A DNA stretch of 64,000 nucleotides, taken from Halichondria panicea. Its lineage: Eukaryota > Porifera > Demospongiae > Suberitida > Halichondriidae. The DNA lies in the NCBI RefSeq assembly GCF_963675165.1, contig NC_087379.1, positions 4,295,442 through 4,359,441 of the forward strand, written 5' to 3'. The translations under genes were made by a program, and so were the position numbers. The notes under the pieces were generated by a model, which was not told the DNA's origin, searched no databases, and saw only the letters and a list, made by a program, of their open reading frames with translations. Positions 55,390 to 64,000 of this stretch are shown piece by piece (the stretch's first letter is position 1; each line of letters starts with the position of its first letter).

Positions 55390-56950
55390 CGCTCATTCAT
55401 GGAATCTCGCTTTCGGGTTTAATAAAAACTGTACTTTCCACACTTGTCCACTTACTGAGATTGTAATGACACTGCTGTTATTACCAGCCCTTCCATACAG
55501 CTGTACCCCAGGTTTCTCTAATTTTGGTAAGCTATGATCATGCAATGTACTTTGGGCCAAGATAGTTGATTGGGCTCCGGTATCCACTATAGTGGGCTTT
55601 GACAGGGTGTCCTTCAATGCTGATATCGAGGTACAGTACAGGTCCTACCGCATCTGTGATGTCAACCTCACTATTGGACACCTGATTGGCAGTCGTCTTG
55701 GACCTCTATTGGTGTGAAACTCAATCCTTTTCTTTTAAAAGCATTGGAGCCCTGGGGTTTATCGTTACTATAGCTCTAACATTGAACTGTTGGTCATGCC
55801 TCTCTAGTGCTCGTGCTCTAGCTTTCAGTAGCTTTTGGAGCACCTAATTTACGCTGCCATTTAGGTAGCAAGGCCTGATAAAATCTGCAATCTATCAAAT
55901 TCTTTGGGGGTACTTCCGGGAAATGCTTTCTTGGCTAATTTTTGTAAGCAAATGCCCATTTCTTCCACACTCTGTTTAGTCTGCATAAGCTCAGGGAAGA
56001 TTCATAACTACATTTCTCTGTCTCAGACAACATTTGCACAGCATGTTCTGCGTCTTATCTAAATGAGCTCTAAGCTGGAATATAGGCGTTGTTCTTCATT
56101 CCATCCCATTGCTTTGGCTTTCAAAACTGCTATCCTCACAATAGACGTCTTCTCCAGTAAACTTATTCAATGGGAGAACAGTCTGTGCTGCCATGGCCTG
56201 TACTGCCATGGCCTGTACTTAAGCAGCCATCATCATTCTCTCTACAGATAGCATCACGGGAGAAACACTACAGTCCGGGTCAGGCGGACGTGTAGATCTA
56301 GTAGACATTAGGGCATGAGTATACCCACTCTGATCGTCATTACACTAGCTGATACAGGGGTGGCATCGAGAACAACAGTGACCGTAACTGGTGTGACATC
56401 ACTAACAACACTACCCGTATCAGTACTCGTACTCGTACTTGTAACAGTTGTAATTACGTCACTAGCAATACTACCAATATCAGTACCCGTACTTGTAACA
56501 GTTGCAGGTACACTCTAAACCGGAAATAAAGTATGGTCACCTCCACTAGGCAACGTCGATTCAGGGCCTGAGTCACGGGTATCGCTCTCACGAGTATCGC
56601 TCTCCTCAGTTACATCAGTATCCATGCTCACTCTAGCATGCTCAGTATGTACAGTGCCCACCTCGTAGACTGCTCATCTCTTTCATCTAGCAACTCTTGT
56701 CTTCACTCTCGATGTTGGGCCAGCTCGCTCTTTCCTTGCTTGTCTTCGGTCCATGTCCATTAAGGCTCTCTATTGCCCGTAGCTTGTCCAATTCAGCCTC
56801 CGTTGTACGTTCGAATTCAAGTTGTGTGACCTCTTCACATGTTCCCTCCAGTTCCGTATGAGCACTCTCCGGCTCCGCCTGAGCATTCTCCAGCTCATTT
56901 TGGAGTCGTCTAACAGTCTTCTCCATCGTCTGTGTATCTGATGTCGTCAG
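55390..56950 (-). pseudogene. Gypsy Gag and protease relic
   Basis: Protease near 55640-55393: IVDTGAQSTILAQSTLHD, the retropepsin active site. Upstream (55700-56950) are decayed Gag frames; the first, MEKTVRRLQNELENAQAEPE (56926-56687), is a likely coiled coil. The start of Gag is not certain. Confidence 0.6.
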
Positions 56951-57042
56951 ATCGCAGCCTACCAGCTTCCAAGGCTTGTCCTTGTAGCGCCGCTAACTCT
57001 CGTGCTGACATCCACTTGCAGTCTTTTATGTCCTGGCAGGGT

Positions 57043-57191
57043 TGCCAAACGTAACACCTGGCTCTTACTATAGTAGTAGATCAGGCACCACGAGACTGTT
57101 TAAGAACTGGACTCAATATAATTCTTAGTCTGATCTTGCACATGGTGAACTGACTCACATGACACAAACCAAGTATGACATAACAGAATAT
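57043..57191 (-). repeat. Probable LTR end and primer site of the decayed Gypsy element
   Basis: On the minus strand TTTGGCAACCCTGCCAGGAC (about 57035-57054) follows a possible LTR end GTGTTACG and has the look of a Gypsy primer site. The LTR would continue upward, be split by 57192-59214 and end near 59262 (TGTAATGATCTCATG). Confidence 0.4.
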
Positions 57192-59214
57192 TATGGGGTG
57201 CCGTTTGTGTCAAAATCCAAAAACAGTCGATGTTATAAAATGGAGTCAACGTTAGAAATGAGTCGACGTTATGAAATGGAGTCGACGTCATAAAGGTCGA
57301 CCTTATAACAGAGTCGACGTCATAAAGGTCGATGTTTTATAAAGGAGTCGATGTTTACCAAGAGTCGACGTCATAAAGGTCGATGTTTTGCTGTTTGTAT
57401 TATGAAACGGAGTCGACGTTATAAAAAGAGTCGAAATGGAGTCGACGTTATGAAACGGAGTCGACGTTATAAAAAGAGTCGATGTTATGATATGGAGTCG
57501 ACGTTATGAAATGGAGTCGACGTTATAACAGAGTCGAGCCACTGTTAGGTAGCCTCGAGACCAGCCGTTTGTTATCTGAAAGAACATAACGAATGGCTGG
57601 TCTCGAGGCTACTGTTAGGCTGTGTCGACTCCTTTTTAAAACATCGACCTTTATGACGCAGTTTAGCTAGTTGCCAAGGATTTGTTGTTATAAAAGTCAT
57701 AAAGGTAAAAAGCAGTCAATGTTTATGATTGGCGATGCTTACGCCTAGCTGGAGGACCTTGCTCACTGGAGGAACTTGCTCACTTTTGTGAGGGTAGGAC
57801 TAGTAATGTATTGATAGCAGGTAGTCTTAGGCTAGCAGAGAGTGTGGTGTCACTGACTGACTTAAAGTACTGAGTAGCCAGATAAAGAGCCTATTATAGT
57901 GTACAAGTAGTGTACAAGTGTACTAAGCGGGTAGCAATGTAGTGTACAAGTGTACTAAGCGGGTAGCATTGCTACCCGGTACCCGTACCCAGCTTCAAGC
58001 CTGTATGGATAAATTGAAGGGCTCTTTCAGCCAAGTAAATATTAAATATGATTCTTTATAGGTCATTGTCGATAGTAAAACTCTGTCATTGGGGTCTGGA
58101 AGGCATTCTCTACATAGATTTTTCATTATGTCTTTAAAATGTCGTTCTTCGAACTTTTGTGATTCTGTGATTCTTTACTCACTAATTCTGCAGCTACCCG
58201 TCGTTTATCTATTCTCTTACCCCTGTATAGGATGACCAGTGTGGCATTCTTCTGTTGGTAGTGAAACAAAATAGAGGGTACACGTTGTTACACACTGTCA
58301 GTTTCCATCAAACATTTTCTTGTCGCGAATCGTACACTTTAGTTACCGCTCAACTTTGTATATACTCGAAGTTGTATTTCTTGATGTAATGTGTGCATAG
58401 CATGTATGCGTATGCGTATACCCTATTTCCTACTACCATTGACTAATATTCGTGTTTAATTTTTCTTTTTGTAGTAGCTATTATGACCTTGTAGTATTAT
58501 GACCAAACTGACAATTCAACTGCCAAGTTTCAGCAATGCATAACAGTGTTATTCCGTTCCATCCGTCCACGATTCCAGAAGAGTCAGTGCATGGGCGACT
58601 GTCATCTGTATCTGTGGAATTGTGCACTCAAAAACTAACTCCCCTCACCCCCTTTCAAATGTTCTGTTTGATGCACTCAAAAACTAACTCCCCTCACCCC
58701 CTTTCAAATGTTCTGTTTGATGTATAGTGCTCATATTTTCTTGCTGCATTAATTGCACTTACTAGAAGCTTTTGAATATAATATATCTATGTGTACCGGA
58801 CCAAGTCTAACAGTGCATGGCGTTTGGCTTTGCTTTGAGATGAGATGATAGGAGACTATCAAGGTTTTCAACCTATCCCTCAAGTCATAGTAGATTTAAT
58901 TCCCCTAGGCCTTGTGCTTGTGCCTTTGTCCATTGCCCGGCCATGCATGCAGCTCAGTCTTTAATACATGTAGTAGCTAGCTAATGGAGGGGTGGGGTCA
59001 CATGAAGGAAGTGCATCAAACACGGTGAACTTAGACCAGAGATCTCTGCTTAGACAAACCCTTTATAAAACATCGACCTTTATGACGTCGACTCTGTTAT
59101 AAGGTCGACCTTTATGACGTCGACTCCATTTCATAACGTCGACTCATTTCATAACGTCGACTCCATTTCATAACATCGACTGTTTTTGGATTTTGACACA
59201 AACGGCACCCCATA
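57192..59214. mobile_element. TATGG element with inverted GTCGAC arrays, 6-bp TSD
   Basis: TATGGGGTGCCGTTTGTGTC and GACACAAACGGCACCCCATA, flanked by GAATAT at 57186-57191 and 59215-59220. The left array 57220-57540 repeats GGAGTCGACGTTATGAAAT and GTCGACGTCATAAAGGTCGA; the right array 59060-59185 is its inverse. The interior has a GTGTACTAAGCGGGTAGCA duplication (57920-57985) and a CAAAAACTAACTCCCCTCAC duplication (58627-58725), but no gene. Confidence 0.85.
57550..57610. mobile_element. 61-62-bp TAGCC micro-element
   Basis: TAGCCTCGAGACCAGCC and GGCTGGTCTCGAGGCT(A), flanked by ACTGTTAGG on both sides (8 or 9 bp, depending on how the shared A is counted). It is inserted in the left array of the TATGG element. 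Confidence 0.82.
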
Positions 59215-59262
59215 GAATATGAGGTCATTACATAATATGGCATGAGATCATTACAGGTACGT

Positions 59263-60218
59263 GGAGCTGCTGTGCAATTCGAAACCCGATTGGACACCAG
59301 AGAGTTGGAGAGAAACGTTTGCCGGTACACTGAACACAGTCTAGTGAAATCGTCTCGGAGAATCTACAGTGCAGGACAGAAACAGTTTACAGAGTTCTGT
59401 ATGTTGTATGACCCTTCGCCAGTATGTCAGAACACTTTCTGTTTATTTGCATCTCACCTAGCTGAGGGTGGTTTATCATATGGCACATTGACAATAAAAA
59501 CGTACCTATCAGCAGTCAGAAATTTCCAAGTGACGAATGATTTTGAGGACGTTGGCCACGATGCCAAAGTTACAGCTGGTACAAGGGATCCAGACTGGGG
59601 GGATCATATGGGTCGGCTCGTGTCCAGTTGCCGGTCACACCCACCATGCGGTTTGGACCACTAGGGCAACCGACTACGAGACGATAATTTTATTGTGTGC
59701 TGTACAGCATTTTTTGGGTTTTTCAGACTGGGAGAATTACTGGAGCAATCACCGCAGCTGCGCAATGGAGTGCTGGTACAGGACGTGACAGTTGATGATC
59801 CAGGCGACCATCGATGGTCTCGATCCGGCTTAGGAAGTCAAAAACAGGCGTGGGGTAACTATCTGTTTAGGGCAGACAGGCCAAGACATCTCATTCTGTC
59901 TTGTTGACTCACTGTTGGCGTACCTGGCAGTCAGGAGAGGTCCTCTTTTCCGTTGGACTAGCGGGAATGCCTTGATAAAGCGAGTTTGTGGAGAAGTTCC
60001 GGGCCGTCTTGAAGAGTGCGGGAGTGGACGAGAGTTCCTATACGGTCCAAATTGGTGGAGCAACTACAACCACAGAGAAAGGTTTTGAGGACTCAACTAT
60101 TAAAATTTTGGGAAGGTGGCAGAGTAATGCGTTCCAGGCCTACATCCGAACACCCAATACAACTTTGGCGACAATGTCGGTGAAATTGCTGGACAGTGTA
60201 CCCTCAGGATTGTCGTGA
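59263..60218 (+). pseudogene. Tyrosine recombinase (phage-integrase fold), broken
   Basis: N-terminal SAM-like core-binding domain: VKSSRRIYSAGQKQFTEFC, FASHLAEGGLSYGTL and IKTYLSAVRNFQV. The catalytic half is spread over other frames: CCTAFFGFFRLGELLE with the first catalytic Arg, then YTVQIGGATTTT where the usual His-x-x-Arg box is lost, and ILGRWQSNAFQAYIRTP with the candidate Tyr. At least three frame changes. Such enzymes drive DIRS retrotransposons and Cryptons; which one is not decidable here. 60219-60577 shows nothing else. Confidence 0.75.
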
Positions 60219-60582
60219 GTCACCTGGCAAGACCACGCCTGTATAGTGGCAGAAAAATCATGTTAGTCACTTATAATTATTATTCTCATTATACATGGGT
60301 GCCCATGCACAATGTCAATGCTTGGGGGGAAAGGCAGCGCCTTTGGTTTAGGTTGTCAGGCATCCTAAATTCAGTATTGCCATAGAGAATGGATTGGTTA
60401 AACGGGCAGTAAATAGCCCACTATAGGCAGTTAGGCAATGACGATGGATGCGGCCTGAGGGATAGCTTGCAGGATCTGCAGAGACTGATGCCTATACCGG
60501 CACGCCCCCCACAATAGGAGCAATGTGGAGTGGTCCACACGACTCTTGTAGGTCAGCGTAAGGTCAGTGCATGCAACCATGC

Positions 60583-60987
60583 TAGTGGCAGATCTAGAAA
60601 AAGTGGTATGTGGGTGCTGAGTAAAAGAGGTAAGGAGCATCCCGCGCAGCAGCGCGCAAAAATCGAGGGTTACGGCCGATTTTGACGTCATTTCCGGTGG
60701 GTGCAGCATCAAGTTCTTTTATTATAGGTGTGGTTTGCATTGCTTGCACTCCGTACTGCACTGATTTGGAGTTGATCTAGTCATTGCAGTACAGTGAGTG
60801 CAGCTAGTCAAGCTTTTATCACAGCTTTTAAATGGCACTCTCTGTAATCTACAGCTATACTCAGCTAAGTCTGAGAGTGACTTCCACAGCCAATCAATGA
60901 GCGATCATGAGACACATGGATAATTAACTTGTCCAAAGTCAGGGGGGTGCTTGAGCACCTCTGCTACCTACTATAGATCCGCTCCTG
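60583..60987. mobile_element. CAGTGGCGGATCTAG-type element, 5-bp TSD
   Basis: TAGTGGCAGATCTAG at the left and TATAGATCCGCTCCTG at the right, flanked by CATGC at 60578-60582 and 60988-60992. The interior contains GTGGGTGCTGAG / GTGCTTGAGCACC; no gene. Confidence 0.75.
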
Positions 60988-61007
60988 CATGCAGGCATAT
61001 ATTATAG

Positions 61008-61635
61008 CATAGATTGAAGAGAGAGGGATAGGAAATGGAGTGGTGCACGTGATGATTTTACATTGAATCTGCAGTGGAGCCTCGAAAATTATCCGCGCTA
61101 CGCCCTATGAACGAGGCTATTAAGCACACTTTTGCCGGGTAACTCCCAAAGCTGTGTTTCCTCGAGACATAATCTTTTTCAGCAACTTAAAACACGCCTA
61201 GTCCATGAGCCACGTATAGTACTTGCTAATGACTGACCACACCCAGTAAAAAGAGACTTTCCAATAAAGTTATATGTTCCCAAGGCCTGTTTTAGAGCTA
61301 TTGGAACATGTAACGTGTAAGCGTGCTGGTTATGACTACTACAATAGGTATAGACCTTGAAATATAAGTGAGTTGCACGGACTAACTCTTCAATCTATGA
61401 TTATAGTAGTGATGCAACTTAAAACACGCCTAGTCCATGAGCCACGTATAGTACTTGCTAATGACTGACCACACCCAGTAAAAAGAGACTTTCCAATAAA
61501 GTTAGACTATATGTTCCCAAGGCTGTTTTAGAGCTATCGGAACATGTAACGTGTAAGCGTGCTGGTTATGGCTACTACAATAGGTATAGACCTTGAAATA
61601 TAAGTGAGTTGCACGGACTAACTCTTCAATCTATG
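61008..61635. mobile_element. CATAGAT element, 7-bp TSD, with duplicated right half
   Basis: CATAGATTGAAGAGAGAGGG to CTCTTCAATCTATG, flanked by ATTATAG at 61001-61007 and both 61400-61406 and 61636-61642. A 232-bp unit (from 61182 and again from 61414) that includes the right end and its TSD is repeated in tandem. Confidence 0.8.
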
Positions 61636-61929
61636 ATTATAGTAGTGATGCAACATGCCATATACAGAACACTGTTGGAAACTGAACTCTTTATTAGTGA
61701 CCTTTGGTCTTCTAGAATATTCTTGTGTTTTTGTATTTTAAGCCACGTGTGTGACCTTTACTCTTAGTTCTGTTTTGTGATTCTGTGATGTTCTAGAAAA
61801 TAACAAACACTGCATGGATTGCTTTGATCTGCCCACTCACTGGGCAATAAATTTTATACTGAGAAGTACACAGCCCAATCAGATTGCAAGATAACAAAAG
61901 TAGATATCATACATAATTATGATTATTAT

Positions 61930-63165
61930 AGTCCAGACCACATGCAACTAGAGGGTGGATATCTCATCATTCATTACTTGTTATTCAATGTACTCTTGAG
62001 GGGCGGGTCTTCTACCTTATTCATCACACTATTATACCACGTGTCATGCATGCAATTGATCCTCTCTTTTAACACGCTGCATGCATGCATGCGTATAATG
62101 ACATTCGTGATCGAAAGTCTTTAAAAACTGACAAAACAATCCTGAAGCAAAGTCAAAGACAAACGTATAGAACATGTATTATAATAGGACAGTCTTTTTT
62201 AGGGCATATAATTTATATATACTTCAAATACAAAACCCATGGAAACTAACTATATTTGAATATCCACTTTTAAAGGATTTAGAGCATGACATCCACAACA
62301 TGCATGACTATACAATGTGCATTAGCCAATATAAAATGTCACGGTATACCGGTGTATCGCCTCACCAATCTGCATCTCATTCTCAACCATGCATGCAGAT
62401 CTACCATATAATTATAGGGGTATATTTCGAGGGTGCATGAACTTTCGCAGAAAGACCGCGTTAGAAAGATTTTTGCTTTGAAGCATGCATGCATGTGATA
62501 TTAAATGTGTGGGTGATATAAACAAAAATTAGCTTAATCAGTGAAAACCACAAACTTTACGGGTGTCAAACATGTCACAATAGTGTCTATACCCTAAAAC
62601 AGCCAAACTATCAGACACACGATGTATACATGCATGCATGCCTATATAATTATATACACGAAAAATACTTGCAGCAAATAATCATGCACACGAAGTAATC
62701 CAGACCATGCATAGCTTGGAGGGGTGGATTTCTCATCATTCATTACTTGTTTATTCATACTACATGTAAGGGGCGGGTCTCTCTACATTATTTTATTACC
62801 CCGTGCATGTGCAGCATGCAGCAGAGGTAGAGTGATTGCATGGTGTGTGTGTGTGGGCACAAAAAGGAGCTGTTTGAATCGTTGAGATTCACGATCATTT
62901 CCCGTAATGTTAAGGTCATTGCGATAAAGTTATTGTATATCTGTTTTGCCGCTGTGTAATGAAGATCAACACAGGGTGAATGCTCTATAGATGCTCAGTA
63001 TACTGAGCATTTTGTTATTACCCAGTGCGTGCGCAGCGCGCAGCAGGGGTAGTGATTGGTGTGTGTGATCTAATAGTTGTTTTATAGATTCACAATGATC
63101 CCTGATTCCCAATCAATGTTAACTTAGGGTCATTACGGTAAAAAGCAGTTGTCATATCCATTCTA
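61930..63165. repeat. Diverged direct repeats
   Basis: 61930-62040 and 62700-62800 share CTCATCATTCATTACTTG and GGGGCGGGTCT. 62795-62935 and 63015-63160 share TTATTACCC, GCAGC..GCAGCAG and GGTGTGTGTG. No open frames of note. Confidence 0.55.
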
Positions 63166-64000
63166 CTGAGCATCTTGTTTATGAAGTTAATGAAAGCACC
63201 GCAGATGCTGATACCTCAGTGGAGGTGCCAAAGCTACATAACCTACTAATAGCTAGCTTTTATACACACCTTGATCATGACCAACATTTTTAATTTTGCT
63301 ACATGCAAAATCCAGAATCACAGGGAATCTAAAGAGTGGGTAATGACCAACGATGATTGTTGTTAATTAGCTAGGGTCAAGTGGCTCCAGCCCCCTTTGC
63401 CCACTCCACGTGTGAATTTTGCACACGCTAGATTGATTGAGAGGCGTGGTCAACACCGACTCTTTAATATAATATTCATCACTATTGGCTAGCACCCACT
63501 TAGAATGATGATTTTATGATTTACTATTGCGTAACAGGCCAGAACAAAACTCTGGATATTCCGTGCAACGGTAGGCGCCCGACTAAAAAGTACTTCCATT
63601 TTCCGCATTCCACTGCCCTCCAAGATGAGGGATAGCAACAATTGTCAAGGGGCGTGCATCATCATTTCCGCTAGACTACTCCCCTTTTATTAGCAAATTA
63701 CTTATGCATTGTGTACATTGTAGATATACATGCTTCTATATCATTGAAGACAAGCCATCAGCTATTAAGCTCGATCCTCTTATAAACTTATGTGCAAATA
63801 CAACCATTAATTTTATTTCGAAACATACATTATACAAAAATTATATACCTCTTCTGTATTTTTTGAGGGAAGCAAACATGTTGCAAGGCATTAGCACAGC
63901 GCTTACAACATTAAGTTGTTGCAGAGATACAGCTATGCTAGAGATAGCAAAGTAACACAATTTGCAGTTGCACAAAAAGCATAAATAATGAGACTCACTG
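63166..64000. other. Window end, no recognisable gene
   Basis: An 83-codon frame at 63704-63955 has no motif I know and ordinary composition for AT-rich DNA. An end of the ACCACTTGACC type (GGGTCAAGTGGCTCCAGCC) lies near 63375. Confidence 0.4.

Noticed and set aside
63704-63955. 83-codon frame near the window end
   Set aside because: No motif, no homologue I recognise, and a length expected by chance in AT-rich DNA.
1-64000. tRNA, rRNA, bacterial operons, ribosome-binding sites or a host protein-coding gene
   Set aside because: I scanned for cloverleaf-like boxes and multi-exon genes outside elements and found none I could defend; every recognisable coding region belongs to a transposon or retrotransposon.

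Overview
This is animal nuclear DNA made almost entirely of transposable elements. It has spliced, intron-bearing element genes, TAGC/CTAG simple repeats, BEL, Gypsy and Copia retrotransposons, RLE-type LINEs and many TIR transposons nested in each other. No bacterial signals and no convincing host gene are present. The mix (RecQ-like helicase ORFs, DUF6589-like proteins, Ulp1 relics, abundant TAGC repeats) points to a basal metazoan, most likely a demosponge. That placement is inference; nothing here fixes the species.

Layout. 1-3953: a BEL/Pao retrotransposon on the minus strand (pol start, gag, leader, probable LTR), whose gag is split by a 663-bp element with a 5-bp target duplication (TSD). 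4.0-8.2 kb: three palindromes sharing a CTCGGGC-type centre, a 1.4-kb CATAGAT element and a small zinc-module relic. 8.17-19.0 kb: a Russian doll. A CAGTGGCG element holds a TAGCC element with a RecQ-like gene, which holds a CATAGAT element, which holds a TA-flanked palindromic element, a Ty3/Gypsy element with both LTRs, and a second TAGCC element. 19.0-25.9 kb: a nearly complete Ty1/Copia element inserted into one arm of a large inverted repeat. 25.87-31.96 kb: a 6,092-bp transposon with 84-bp identical terminal inverted repeats (TIRs) and a 10-bp TSD. It carries a spliced ZAD-like plus DUF6589-like gene and a convergent RecQ-like helicase gene, and an Ulp1-carrying, Mutator-like element sits in one intron. 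32-37.4 kb: LINE fragments with a C-x-C-x7-H-x4-C motif before an endonuclease-like domain. 37.4-45.3 kb: another nest of TIR elements, including a 49-bp micro-element with a perfect 9-bp TSD. 46.4-48.1 and 57.2-59.2 kb: two TATGG-ended elements whose ends are inverted satellite arrays. 49.1-50.4 kb: a CACTG-ended element. 52.2-57.1 kb: a decayed Gypsy element with an internal inversion. 59.3-60.2 kb: a tyrosine-recombinase pseudogene. The rest is small repeats.

The most interesting system is the group of elements ending in TAGCC...GGCTA. They make 8-10-bp TSDs. Most have a paired CCAGGCC / GGCCTGG box in each terminus, and they range from 6 kb (DUF6589-like candidate transposase, ZAD-like finger, RecQ-like helicase) down to 49 bp. 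I do not know of a described superfamily with this gene set. All coding copies here are damaged, so the window holds relics and non-autonomous derivatives of a presumed autonomous element elsewhere in the genome.
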